Shown here: piece after piece, positions 12,271 to 24,700 of the stretch | Layout of the letters: every line of letters starts with the position of its first letter | How positions within the stretch are numbered: position 1 is the stretch's first letter | Origin: Quillaja saponaria | Taxonomy: Eukaryota; Streptophyta; Magnoliopsida; Fabales; Quillajaceae | NCBI GenBank assembly: GCA_029379385.1 | Contig: CM055614.1 | Coordinates: forward strand, 682,001 to 746,000 | DNA: 64,000 nucleotides | Direction of reading: 5' to 3' | Position numbers and translations under genes: made by a program | The notes under the pieces: model-generated | Database searches by the model: none | What the model saw: the letters and a program-made list of their open reading frames with translations, nothing else | What the model was told of the DNA's origin: nothing

Positions 12271-13870
12271 AGTGTGCCTGAGCATGAGTACAACCACAAG
12301 AAATAAGAGTATATTATCCAATTAAGTTGACTTTTGAGATTTAAGAAACATTTTCATGCTTTTGGCAAAAAAGAAAGGAACATTTTCATGCATTATTTAG
12401 TGGGACCTGTAGGCTTCAGCAGTTGTTAGACCCAAAACCAAACTGAAAATCAAATACGACCAATATTTTATTGATAGGCCTAACTAATATAATTAAGAAA
12501 CGAAAAGCCCATTCTTCTTTATTCTGGTTCTCTTTTCGGTTGACTATTGGGCCCAAATTTTGTTGATTGGGCTCACTTTTGTATCTGACGGGTTATTTTT
12601 TGAGTATTGATTACAGGCATTCTAGCCCAAGACCGACTAGTTTTCAGAAGGATAGAAAATTAGAAACACTAACTTGGTTGTTCAACCGGTCGATTAAAAT
12701 CAAGCCTAACAAACCTCTACTAAACTAATTTATTTAGTATGAGTTATTGAATCTATTTAGTTAAGTTATATGTAAAAATATTATTTAAATAAAATTGTTT
12801 AAAAAGTTTTATATAAAAGTTAAAAAAAGTGTTTGGTTTTATTTTTAAAAAAAGATATTAAGTATTAAAATTACTAAAAATATTATTTAAGAAATATTAT
12901 AGTTGTATTTGTCTAAATAAAATAATTATTAAAATTTATTTGATATTCTCTTGTTTTATATTTGAAAATATTTTTTTCTAACTTCAGCTTTTAAAACTCT
13001 AAAAACTCAAAAATATTTTTTCATAAAACTTAAAAAATAAAATCTCTATTATCAAATAACTTTGTAAAAAAACTTAAGCCGAAAACTATTTTAAAAGCTA
13101 AACCAAATAGGGGTACTATACTTCAATTTTATTTTATTTTTGGTATTACACTATACTTCAATATATGTTATAATTATATATTATTCATGTGCATGTCATG
13201 TAATTTTTTTTATAAAAATAAATGAAAAACAGATAGAGATTAATTAACTAATAATGATATCAACTTCAAATTAAAAAAAATGATAGTCCAACAAGCCAGA
13301 CATTGATAAATTAAAAATTCATCTAAAATTAGGTAAAATAATATTTACCTAAAAATTAACTAAGTCAAGGCCAAAAGGAAAAAGGAAAAAAATAAAAAAA
13401 GGTTGGTTGGGACAACAAAAAATTATAAACACTGAGTTAGGAAAAAACCCAAAATCAACTTCTTTTTTATGCTTAAACAATCACATACTGTAGTTTAAAT
13501 AAAGATAAAATAGACAAATTTTCTACCTTTACGGCTCTACCATATAAAAAGTACAACCTTTTGTTTAAAAAGAATTACAAATTTTTTAAAAATCAATATT
13601 CTATTTCCTGTGTAAAGAGTTATCTACATATATATTATACTTGCCAGTACCCCTCATGTAATCATTTGTTAAATAAAAATGTGTTATGAACTACTTACAA
13701 TAATAATAGATAAAATATAAACTCTTTCGGGGAACTGTGCACTAGTAATAGATAAAAAAATGTGTTTTGATTTCTTCAATATTTTGCTGCCACACAAATT
13801 CTGAGTAATGGAAGTGGTAGTACAAACTACAAAGGATAAACCTCTCTGTAACGAGAGATTAAAGGGCAAT

Positions 13871-13878
13871 TATAAAAG
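13871..13878 (+). promoter_or_regulatory. Candidate TATA box of the MAKR gene
   Basis: TATAAAAG is a near-consensus TATA box. If used, transcription would start near 13905 and give a roughly 470-base leader with a CT-rich stretch just before the start codon. A nearer start is possible. Confidence 0.4.
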
Positions 13879-14372
13879 GAGTCACAGGCACACTGCTCTG
13901 CTTTGGGGCAGTGGGTAGGTCTGCACTGTGCTCAGCTTGACTGTATGCTGCAGCATCATTATTTTAGTTGTTGCTGCGAAAACAATAAACATGCACGAGG
14001 CCGTACTCATGGATTCGTTTACTATCCTCCTCCGTCTGCGTGCATAATAAAAAGCCCCTACGGCCTACGCTGCTGTCCAAATATTACTCTGTTTGTGTCT
14101 CTGTATGAATCTGACGTGATGACTAGTCTCACATGACTGCCCTGCAACGCCTCTCTCCTGCCTCTCCTTATGGTAAAACTAAAAGCTTACCCTCTCTGTT
14201 CATCTTTCAACCTGTCACTCCATTTCAGGGGTATTTCAAAAACCTATTAAGCATACCCTCTCTCTTAAAATTGCTCTTTTTTATTCCTTTCCATTCTCTC
14301 TCTTCCCAATTTTGTCAAAAAAGCAACCAGTGAATCTCTTTTGCTCATTTCTCTATTCTGGCTCTCCCAACT

Positions 14373-15809
14373 ATGGAAGCTTTTAGTTTACTCAAGTACT
14401 GGAGAAGTGGTGGCAGTGGAATTGGCTCTGCCGGTGACGTCGTTTCTACAAACTTGCGTGTGCCAACCGGAACCACCACGGTTGTCACCGCCGTAGCTCA
14501 TAATGCGGTTGAAACAGATGATGATGTTGATGATGGCGAGGAAGGGTCCTTTTTCGACTTGGAGTTTACAGGGCCGACAGAAGCGGAAGATTCAGAAGAT
14601 GGAAATGAAAACCCAAATATCCAACAACTCATCGATGGAAACTCGGTACCCAACAGCGAAGAGGACGAAGATGTTGAGGATGATTCCGACGGTTGTGATG
14701 GTGAAAGAGAGTTCAACTTCACGGTTTCCACTGGTTCAGGTAATGACCGTGCAGACCAAAACCTTACGCTCTCTCCTTCTGAAGATTTGTTTTTTAAAGG
14801 AAAGTTAGTGTCCATTGAGCCTTCATCACAGGTGCTGAACTCGACTGAGCCAAACTCGAAGCCTCAATTTTCCGTGTCATTGTTGAAATCGGCTACAAAA
14901 TTTCGGGTTTTCATATTGGGGCTCAAAAAATCTATATCAAATGCAGCAGAGAAAACAGAGTCGAATGGGTCCGTTTCCTCTGATACGAAACAGCACCAAA
15001 ATCAGAACCAACCAGAATCTGTAAAGAAGCAGCCAGAGCAACCACAGAATGGCAAGGTTTTCCCTATGAAATTCAAAGTTGAAGAGGTTCCAATAATATC
15101 TCTGTTCACAAGAGATAACAGCTCAAGAGGGTCTTCAGGTAACAAATCCCAGAAGCAGAACATGGAAGATTCACTTTCTGCGGCTTCATCCGACGAGAAG
15201 CGATTCTCCAAGGAAGTTATGCAGAAGTATTTGAAAAAGGTTAAGCCGTTATATGTTCGGGTTTCCAAAAGGCACGGCGACAAACAAAGGTTTTCTGGGC
15301 AGCTAAGCTTAATTTCTGGGCATCACAAACCCAGACAACCAAATGTATATGAGAAGAAACCAACTCCTGCGAAATCAACGTCTGAGAAAACTCAGTCGGA
15401 AACTGATGTCTCTGAGACTCCGGTGAACATTGTCAAGAGTCAAAAGCAAGGAAATTTACCGGCAGGGCTGAAAGTAGTTTGCAAGCATTTGGGAAAAAGC
15501 CGGTCGGCTTCGTCAGCATTAGCGGTTGCTCCTTCTGGACCGGCAATTCCGTCAAGACGAAGAGATGATTCGCTGTTGCAGCAACAAGATGGGATTCAAA
15601 GCGCTATTTTACACTGCAAGAGATCCTTCAATGCCTCCAGAGGTAAAGTAAAAGGAAGATCACTTATCAATCATTAATTAATTAATTTGTTAATATTTTT
15701 TCCACTTGTATTTGTTCATTCAGATTGTGAGTCCTCTCAACTGCCACGGTCTCTGATCGATTCCTTGCACAAAAAATCATTGGACGGGAGGAACGACACT
15801 CGTCTTTGA
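14373..15809 (+). CDS. Membrane-associated kinase regulator (MAKR2/5-like, 451 aa, 2 exons)
   Basis: Exons 14373-15642 and 15724-15809 join to 451 residues. The start MEAFSLLKYWRSGG is the conserved MAKR opening. A strongly acidic region follows (about residues 45-115, with FFDLEFTGPTEAEDSEDG), then serine- and lysine-rich segments, KYLKKVKPLYVRVSKRHGDK around 290, and a C-terminal block with CKHLGKSRSASSALAVAPSG and IQSAILHCKRSFNAS that resembles the kinase-binding tail of BKI1. No signal peptide or membrane span is seen; basic patches probably bind plasma-membrane phospholipids. By family these proteins bind and tune LRR receptor kinases. If the 81-base intron is kept, the last residues become GKVKGRSLINH and the protein ends at 15677. 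Confidence 0.88.
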
Positions 15810-17996
15810 GGGTATGTTTCATCAAAAAGAATCCCAGAAAATCCCAAAAGACAAAAACAAATCGGTGAAATTAGTTCAGATTTAGACAAAGAACCAGTGA
15901 ACTGTCAATGTTTTTGATGGTCTTTCAGATTAAGACTTTTCCTTGTACCTTAGGAAATGATTTCTCAAATCAATGTGAATGACCCAAGAAATGAATTTCT
16001 TATTACTTCTAAGAAAATAGAAGGAGAGAAAGATGGATGTGTGGATTGTGTGTTGTTGGGTAAAGCTGTTTTAGTGACAGTGAAAGAAGAATCAGATCTT
16101 TTGTATGTATCTTAGTTTTGATCCTTGACAGTCCTGTAAAATTACTAGTATTAATCAATGACTATGCTGGTCGAGGTACAACGCTGTCTTTATTGCTAAT
16201 AAAGAAAAAAGAGATTTTTGACAGGAAAAAAAAAAAAAAGCGACATAAACAGGGAAAGATTTTCTTTTTCAAAGAAAGCGAGGAGACACACATTGATATA
16301 GTTGCATGAATCCCGATGGCGATGATATTGGAATAGGTGAAGCTCATTTTATTGACTTTGATGCACCCAATATTCTGTGTCGTTTAATTACTTGGGAGAT
16401 TCAATTTGTCTCCTTCTGCCACAGCTTGGACCTACAAAACCGCAACTCTCCTCACTCCCACTGCAAAATAATTTATGTTGGATGCTAACTATTTTTACGT
16501 AATATTTTTTGACGAAGAGTCTGAACTGTGTTAATAAAAATAATTGTATAATTTCTAACAGTTAATTCTACCATTGGTAGGCCGGCATTTAAATCTCTGT
16601 CAATTGCAAAAGAATATTATCATGCATGATCATTCAAGGAATTCGCTCTTTTTTAAATTAATATATCTGCTTTTGTTCATTCAGTAAGTAACAAATTATG
16701 GCAGAAATTGGAAGAACAAAATGCTGATTTTTTCATGGCCTAGTATATGAGGCTAAAATTCAAACAGCAAATTCTAATGTTACATTGTTTTTGTAAAAAT
16801 AATGTCTAATGTTTAATAATTTGGTTGAGCAGCAGGACAACCTCATAAAGTATGTATGTTCGGCTTGTATTTATTTTTCTGAGATGTCTATTCCTTGGCC
16901 TAACAAATTTATTTTTCCAGATCATTGGCTAGCTATTTTTGGTGCCTCACTACTTGGATATTCGTGTTTTTGAGAAACTTCCTTATGGCTTAGATGACAT
17001 ACTGAATCAAGATCTTGCTGCCATTGCTTAACCTAGAATCTAGATTTGTTTCTTCTTCTCTTTGTTTTTTTCTTTTTTCTTTTTATATATATAATTTTTT
17101 CTTTGGTATCACGAGGACCTTTCTCCTTAAAATCATAAGATTATTATTCTCCATTTATTATGTAATCTAAAATTTTCTGATTTACTCGATTTTTTTTTAT
17201 TTATTTTTTTCAATCGAGGATTATTACTAAATTTTTATTTTCTCAAGTACTGGATAAAGAAAAGAAAAAAAGGCCAAGCCTGCCTTTTATCTCATGGATA
17301 TTTATTATTTATAGATAACTGATGAAACTTCCGTCGAGTTGAAAAACGCAACTGATGCTATAAAGATTTTTACCAGTCCATACCTTTCAACATTAATTAA
17401 TTTTAGATGTTAATCCACTACTTAATCTGCAAAATCAAGTAGTAACAAACATCAATGAATACTACATATATTGATGAAATTTTGATAATAAAATTTATGT
17501 GTACAAAAACTATTTCATCTAAAAACTTAAACTGTTAAGTGAGTTCATAAGAATAAGTTACAAATTTTTACTCGCTCTCGAACATGCAAGTCCATTTAGA
17601 ACTGTCAGCATAGAGAATACAAATTTATGACCACTTGGTTATAGAGGTTCTCTAGAGATTTACTTTTAGAATCAAGTAACAATATTAGAAGTAATGATAC
17701 TAGGAGGAGTGAATCTATGTTAGTGATATCGGATTTAGAGTTGGACACGTAAAGTTCTAGCACAATTCTCTGAGTCTGAGTGTTGCTAGAGGAGCATTAT
17801 GGTGGGATTGAAACCTTACTCTAATAACGTGATAAAAACATATTACACCTAAAAATTTAAACTGTTAGATGAGAATCTGAAAATGAATTATTTCTTACGC
17901 TATGAAAATAAAAATTGAAAGGATTAATACAAATCAAGATTGATTTTCCAAATAGAAAGAAAAAGAAAAGAAGAGGAAACATAAAAGTACGCCTTG
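15810..17996. other. Convergent spacer between MAKR and LEA2/NHL genes
   Basis: The first 300-400 bases are probably MAKR 3' untranslated region; AATAAAG near 16199 is a possible polyadenylation signal. The rest is AT-rich without a credible gene. Two related 25-30 base stretches containing CTAAAAAYTTAAACTGTTA lie at about 17519 and 17848. Confidence 0.55.
17512..17875. repeat. Pair of short direct repeats about 330 bp apart
   Basis: CATCTAAAAACTTAAACTGT (near 17516) and CACCTAAAAATTTAAACTGT (near 17847) are followed by TAAGTGAG and TAGATGAG. The sequence before the second, CTCTAATAACGTGATAAAA, loosely resembles a decayed Met-tRNA primer-binding region beside an LTR. A retrotransposon relic is possible but unproven. 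Confidence 0.35.
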
Positions 17997-18548
17997 TTAT
18001 TCACACAGCAAATCCTGAATTCTTGTGCCGGTCAAGTTTAGGTTCATGGTGCAATTCATTTCCGCGGTCTTGTGGTTGTTTATAATCTTCATCAAATGGA
18101 CTCTTCCACTCAATTTTGTATAGCTTGTGAGTTTGATCAAAACCCCCAAATTCTTACGATCCTTTAGCACAGTATTGGACCTCATCTTCACCGTCACATC
18201 AATTCTCTTCGTTCCTCTACCTTTCACTTTTCCACTGCCAATATTCCTATCACCAATACTGGTTCCCTCACAAAGAACACTAACACTGCTATTCTCATAT
18301 TTGAAGGGACCAAAGTTTGTGTTCTTAATAGTAAACTGTGCAACCATGGTCACATTAAACGAAGGTGAAGATGAATTTCCATACCTAATTAGGTTCTCGA
18401 TCATGGCGGATTCTAATTTAACATCCGGGGTTTTTACTTTTAATACGATCATTGCAAAGACTAATAGGACGAAACATTGGCAGACAAAACCAGCGAAAAC
18501 GTAGATAAAACATTTGCTGCTTCTTTCTTCGTGTAATTGTTTGTACAT
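17997..18548 (-). CDS. LEA2 / NDR1-HIN1-like (NHL) single-span membrane protein
   Basis: A single-exon frame starting MYKQLHEERSSKC gives 183 residues. A membrane span lies at about 14-38 (FIYVFAGFVCQCFVLLVFAM), followed by KVKTPDVKLESA and a LEA2/WHy-type beta domain with several N-x-S/T sites, ending IQDLLCE. By family such proteins are anchored in the plasma membrane with the LEA2 domain outside; some act in defence or stress responses. Relatives usually have about 20 more residues before MYKQ. Here the upstream frame reads TVAPSRIYQKSEEEIA into MYKQ, which looks like the family N-terminus, but the only good upstream ATG (18619-18621) is in another frame. The gene is either shortened at its start or carries a small indel. 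Confidence 0.75.
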   Translation of the reverse strand: MYKQLHEERSSKCFIYVFAGFVCQCFVLLVFAMIVLKVKTPDVKLESAMIENLIRYGNSSSPSFNVTMVAQFTIKNTNFGPFKYENSSVSVLCEGTSIGDRNIGSGKVKGRGTKRIDVTVKMRSNTVLKDRKNLGVLIKLTSYTKLSGRVHLMKIINNHKTAEMNCTMNLNLTGTRIQDLLCE

Positions 18549-18930
18549 GGCTATCTCTTCCTCGCTTTTTTGATATATTCGTGAGGGAGCAACTGTGGAA
18601 AGATTGACTTTCTTCTGCCATTTTTTCTGTTGGGCGAGTTTTTGGAGTTAGAGAACCTGAAGAGTTGGGAAATTAATTTTATGGTATTGGAGGTGCATGA
18701 AGACATGAATTGAAAGGGTACGTTTTAAGAAATTATGATTATAAATATATGGCCTATAAATCCTAATAACCGCGTTGAATGTGTATTTGAGGCTTTGAGT
18801 GAGTAAGCCTTGACAGGTACTTGGCGCCATGGCAATTGGCTGGCTGGTTGGTTAAGCATACGATGTAATTATTTTATGCTACAAAATACCTGGTATGTGG
18901 GAAGAAGATAAAGAATAGTTTTTTGTACCA

Positions 18931-18947
18931 AAATAAATAAATAAATA

Positions 18948-18984
<37 letters not shown>
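18931..18984. repeat. AAAT then AT microsatellite
   Basis: About five AAAT units run directly into about sixteen AT dinucleotides. Simple-sequence repeat, likely variable in length. Confidence 0.95.
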
Positions 18985-18988
<4 letters not shown>

Positions 18989-20494
18989 TTTTACTTGGTC
19001 TTGTCGATTGATTAAAATTGATTTAACGTTGATGGCATACAGGAAACATATTTTAGTAATTGCATGTATTAAGTCTTGTTGTTTAATCATTGACTGTTAG
19101 TACCTAATTTTAACTTTAATTTTTGTTTGGTTGTGGTTCTGTTTGGCATGCTTTGCGATGATAAATCACCAAATGTTCATTTTTGATTTATAAAAATAAA
19201 ATAAAAAATTATTACAATGAAAAGTGCAAGTTGATTTTATAGAGTTTTTTTTTTTGGTAAAAATATGAAATTAACAATTTACATAAAATTTTATATAGAA
19301 GTCATACAATTATTTCTAGTAGTCAATGTGGGAAACTTAATTTTTTTTTTTTTTTTTTTTTGCAATATGTATAAAATAAAATCATAGCATACAAATTCTT
19401 GATTAAGAACCAACTTTTTCACGAATTCAAATAATTAAATTTTCTCTCATGAAGTATTTGTGTCAATTGATTAGTTGGATTCAAAATTTGAAATAACTGA
19501 TATAATCTCAAAAAAAAAAAATTAAAAATATGATGAATACTTGTTAATTATGAATCAATTTTTTTTTATTAAAAAAATAAAAATTAGATAAAGTATCTCA
19601 TATATTTTGATATACATCACTACCATTAGAAAAACGCCACTACACCAACTTTATTTTTTTCTTGTTTTTGTTGAGCCGTAAACATACAGGGCATGAAAAT
19701 TTTGACTATTTATAGTAGACCGTAGCTTTAGAAAGTTATAGTATGGTCAAGCTCAACCCTTTGTACAAATGATCTGACTTTATCTCCAACATAACTTGGG
19801 CTTTGGCATAAATGAATAAGCGGAACTGCATTTGTTCATCGACTGAAAGCCTTATTGGATCTTGGAGGCTCTCTCTTTTCCTTTTTCTTTTGTCCAAAGT
19901 TGCCAGACAGAAGGCTCAAAGTATGTAGCCCATATCATTTATATTGCAAGGAATAATGTAACCCCCGTTGCATAGTTATCTTTTTCTTTTTCTTTTTCTT
20001 TTTTTCCATTTTTGGTAGAAGATAGTCTGAGAGTCAATTCCAACATAAGTGCGGCAAGGATATTTTCAAGTACTAATAAAGTTGTGATCAAACACAACGT
20101 AATATTTTCTATTCTTAATATTCATTTTAAGAATTAAAGAAACTACTGATCAAATAAATAAGATGAGATCATTGCTAGTATAACTCAAATAAAATGAAAC
20201 TTAAATGTATAACTCTTTTCTATTTTTAATCACGAATTATACGAAAAGGAATTTTGATCTCTTATCATTCTATTGTTGGTAACACAACTTTCAGGTTTTA
20301 GCCCTTCCTCCTCCTCTTGTTGTGAATTCTTACCCCAATCTCTCAATGTATAAAAAATAATAATAATAACACAAATCTGATTGTCATTTGTTCATTAGTT
20401 CAAGGAAAGAATAATATGACCGACGTGTACCAAACCATGATACGGGCTCTCCACTTCTTGCTGTCCTGCACAAATTAAATCTGCAGACCCCACC

Positions 20495-20668
20495 ATGGCA
20501 GAAGCTAAGGCAAGCAGCTGGTTAGCTGCTTCTCTTATCAAAGACCTTCACAAGCCAGATGGTGTTATACTGGAAGGTGATAGCTCTGAAGTCATTTCGG
20601 GATCAACTGTACGGATTCTTGTCCTGCTAGGCACATTGCACCTTCAGTTTATGATTTTATTCTCTTAA
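20495..20668 (+). CDS. Unidentified 57-residue open frame (doubtful)
   Basis: The frame begins with ATG in an excellent context (CCACCATGG) and reads MAEAKASSWLAASLIKDLHK, ending MILFS. The first 35 residues have a normal amino-acid mix; after a possible but weak splice donor at about 20608 (ACT/GTACGG) the sequence becomes hydrophobic and untypical. It may be the first exon of a decayed or unannotated gene, or chance. I recognise no family and find no continuation exon. Confidence 0.22.
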   Translation: MAEAKASSWLAASLIKDLHKPDGVILEGDSSEVISGSTVRILVLLGTLHLQFMILFS

Positions 20669-21295
20669 TTTTGATGGCTAATGCTTGAGTAGCTAAAAAA
20701 ATCCATAGAGATGTAAATTTAGCTTCCCTGATAACTTGATTTATTGGCTTCTGTGACCAAACGTGTAAGGTACGTTATTAAATGTATGCCTCTATTGAAT
20801 TTCTTGAGAAGCCCTCCTCTGCATCCTCTTTTGTTATTCAATGAATTCCCTTTTAGCAAAAAAAAAGACTGCTATAGACATGTTTAGATAGAGGAGTTTA
20901 GAGCTGGATAGCCTTCTAAACAAAGGCAATGCATGGGGATGTAACCATGAAAGAAAAAAGGTTCAAATCAAGAGGCAGAATGTAACAAATATACTATTTT
21001 ATAACCTATGAGACAATTTTTCTTTCATTAAGCTCAAATGTTTAATCAGAGTCCAACAATAGGCTTCTCTTACATATATGTATTTCACCCAAAATAAAAG
21101 GAAAAGCGACTTCATTTACACATATAATATGCTTAATTGGAATACAAAATAAAATCAGAAAAATGCACGTGGATCTCCGGCATCAACCTTAACCTTCTAG
21201 AAGTATTCCCGGATCCCACTTGAAGAAAAATGGTAAAACCACGGTGGAAAAAGGCATCACTATCCAACACACCTCCGTTCAAAACTGCATTCTTC

Positions 21296-21481
21296 CTACC
21301 CACATATAATATAAATGTCTCTACATATTTTATACGAGTGGTCCTTGTCATAATCAATTAGGTCAACTTTTCCAATGTATCTGTACCGCACTGATCGCCC
21401 AGCGCCAAAAGCACCAAGCACTCCAACAAGAGTCTCCTCTTTGCCGTCACCACATGGAAAATGATATGCCTGGCAATGCAT
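21296..21481 (-). other. Open frame within the likely RBOH 3' untranslated region
   Basis: A 61-residue frame starting MHCQAYHFPCGDGKEETLVG lies about 230 bases after the RBOH stop on the same strand. It has a protein-like composition but matches nothing I know and has no second exon. It is most likely chance within a 3' untranslated region. Confidence 0.2.
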
Positions 21482-21713
21482 CTTGTGGCCCTAAAATATT
21501 TAATGCCAATATTTTCTTTATACTGTTTTCTCATCTTTTGTTTTCTTCGGCCACCAATTCGAGTGTACAATGTTTCACTAACTAATTTGGTTTTAGCTGA
21601 TTAGGCAAAGATCCTTTCTCCTTGGGCACACCTAGTTGACAAAAGTTTTTAAGTATCAGTGCGAATGTACCTTTAGAAACATATGTATCATCACATGAAG
21701 CTCCACCCAGATT

Positions 21714-24700
21714 TTAAAAATGCTCCTTGTGGAATTCAAACTTAGTTGGGCCTTTCTGATTGAAGTCATAGCAGAGCTTGCTGAGCTCTTTGGCCAAAAC
21801 TGGTGCCCCACAATAAAATACCCCTAATCCAAATTATCAAAACCACAATATTAGTGTATGAGACAGGAAAATTTAAGAATTAAATTTAATACTTTATATA
21901 TACATATTTAACACTCGGCTGGAGATTGACTAACCTATTCTTGCATCGCAGTGCTTGGAACACATTTTCGAGAAAACCTTCTTCCAGTTAGGCCTCGCAA
22001 AATGGGTTCGCACCTGATAAAAGACAGACCAAAAATATAAATATATATATATATCAAGGTTTCTAAACCTTCTCATTGACAAGAATGTACTACTATGTTG
22101 TAGGATAATAAGCTGATAACGTGAAACCTAGAGAGTGTTTGGGAGAGGTTAAGGCGAGGGGAAAGATAAGAAAATGAAAGAGAGAGATTAAAGAGCTTAC
22201 CCTAGTTCCAGAAACAATATCAACTCCATTCTTGGCATGATTGAGAGCTTGCACCATGGTAATGAGAGCTGATCTGGCATCGCCTTCCTCATAAACGCTA
22301 GTTAAGTAGTTGTGCATCTCTATGACACCCTAAAGTCCATGATGACAGGTTAATATCAACAAATCCACAAAGAAATATCCATTCATTTGACAGGGGAAAA
22401 AGAGAAACCAAACTTTAAGAAGAAGTTTCTTTTAGTACCCTTTGATCAAGCTCGGCCACCTCATTCATAACCCCTTTAAACCAATCAAAAGAGCCTTGCT
22501 CCCTAGTTACCCAGTAAAAATAAGCGTTTGTGGTCTTCAGTGTCTTCTTTCGCCTTGGAGAAACCTTACTAAGAGATGGTGAATCTGCATTGCTGCCAAC
22601 ACTTTTATCTGATGCTCTACTGAAATCTGAGATTGAATCCTGAACAGAAGGAAGTAGAAATATAACTCGACTGTTTTGTAATAATGAATAATTGTAATTT
22701 TGTCATATGACCAACTAATCTTTGCAGAATCAAGAGTATGTAGAAGATGAGGAAGCTGATTTTGCAGTCAGAGAAAAGTGAAGGGTCTTCAGTCGTCATA
22801 ATCATTATTATAGCATGAAAAATACTGCAACATTTATTTCAATATCAATTAAGTTGCACGGACAACCACTGGAGTCAGGATGCAAGTGTACAGCTAGGAG
22901 GTGTTACTTACCGCTTGCTCCTCCATTTTGACAATGTTGTTGAGCAGATCTTTTTGGATGCTGATGAAAGGTGTTGCTCCTATTCCAAGACCAACAAGTA
23001 ACAGGACATCATATTTTCGATAATCTTGAGCAGGCGCACCATAAGGTCCATCTATTAAAAGCTTCGGCAGACTGTTGAAAGAGAAAATTTTGTAATAATA
23101 AGTTTCCTCATTGGACTCCTTAATAAATGCTACCTATGGAGGGAAGAAAATGGGAAAGAAAATAAAACCATTAGCCGGTGAATTGCAATACCTTTTCTTA
23201 GTCGTTTCGTCAGCTCTGAGAAGCCCACTCTTCCCAGCTACGGGGGGCTCACAGCCTTCTGAGAATATTCTCTTAAGCTCTTGTGTCCAGTCACCTAGCT
23301 GCCGGATGTGAACACTGAGATAGTTATCACCAGGAGCTGATGTTATAGAAAATGGGTGCCTGGATCATACAGATTGGTCCATGTTACTATCAAGTACCGA
23401 AACAATGGGGCATGGATTCCCAAGTCACTTGCGAAACTGAACCAAGATTCATCAACCACTCAAAACTCGTGTAAATTAAGATGAGGAAGAATATTAGCGC
23501 AGTTATATTCAACTTTCCATTACGCCACTTTTTTATTTTTTTTTAGAATCGCCTTTGCACCACATTTAAACCACCATAAGAGGAGGAATGATATCTAACA
23601 TATGAGAGAAATCTAGTAACTTACACTCTTAAGTCACCCAATTGTATGTTCGTTATGAGGAATGTAGGAGATTTTCAAATATGTAATACTTCATGGGTAA
23701 AGATAAAATGGCAATTACCACTCAAACGGAGAAACTGCAGGGCACTGTACAAACATGTATTGTCCGCTCTTGTAACGAAACATGGGTGGCTTAGTCATTT
23801 GCAACGTGAGAACGTTTCCAGGATAAATAGCAACCTAAAAATGGTATAGCGTCAAAAGGAAAAAAGCAAGTTCATAAGAATTTAGCCTAATTGCATGCCA
23901 CACAAACAGGTAACAAGTGTTTTACAAATGAAGATGAATGGAGAATTGAGCATTGTCTAATGCTGGTCTTCTAGAGTCTTGTGCTCACCTTTAAAAGCCG
24001 GACGGTGTAAAAACCAGAGCGAAAGAATCTCAGAGTTCTTTCTCCAGCATATAGTAAAACTGGAACGGCAAGATACATCCATGTCTGCAAACAGAGTTTA
24101 GCATGTCAAGAAATAACCAACTCAGGAACACATATACCCTTGACATATTCTTCTCCAATTGAAATGTGATACAAAAATTATACCGTTTTAAGGTACCATC
24201 TGTGCACCAGGTAAAGAAATTCACCGTGGATGATGAGCAAGACATAGACAATGACAAATAGGTGGTGTGAATACCAGAAGGCATTAAAGCCAGTGAGCCT
24301 ATTAAAAGGCTTCGGCAGCTTAATGAGACTCCTCCTGAACCATCGAGTTGCAAGTGTGAATGCTATCACCATGAAGATCACCATTAAAATTCCAGTCACT
24401 CCCTCAATCCCTTTAAGCAGCTCCAAATAACTGGGTTTATTATGACCGAAGACACCTTTTAAGTACTCCTCATATTCTGCTTCTGACGCATTTACAAGCC
24501 GCGGGAAATCACATGCAAGGTGATTTCCGACATGAAGTATGACGCCAATCATAATAGCTGCAGCAATTGTCTATACACGTCGATAATTAAATAATAAGAA
24601 CAGAGTAGCTGTGTATTATCTCCATAAAAAAATAAAAATAAGAACAGAGTAATATAGTGTTATCTGCATAAAAGCAGATCTTCATACAGTTTCACAATTC

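Larger units (their letters stand above)
11231..14372. other. Intergenic region between reticulon and MAKR genes
   Basis: The first 550 bases are the likely reticulon promoter. A 132-bp tandem duplication is at 12019-12270. From about 12700 to 13600 the DNA is AT-rich with many T and A runs; GTGTTTGGTTTTA near 12830 and TAAACCAAATAGGGG near 13110 are weakly inverted and might be ends of a decayed MITE. Bases 13870-14372 are probably the MAKR promoter and 5' leader. No coding gene was found. Confidence 0.6.
18622..21713. other. Intergenic region between NHL and RBOH genes
   Basis: Bases 18622-18900 are the likely NHL promoter, with TATA-like sequence near 18738-18751 on the minus strand. An AAAT/AT microsatellite is at 18931-18984. 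Bases 19100-19650 are AT-rich with poly-T and poly-A runs. A short open frame with a strong start context is at 20495-20668. Bases 21100-21713 lie directly downstream of the RBOH stop and are probably its 3' untranslated region. Confidence 0.55.

Noticed and set aside
12830..13115. Possible MITE with GTGTTTGG-type ends
   Set aside because: The inverted match is short and within AT-rich DNA, with no target duplication; too weak to call.
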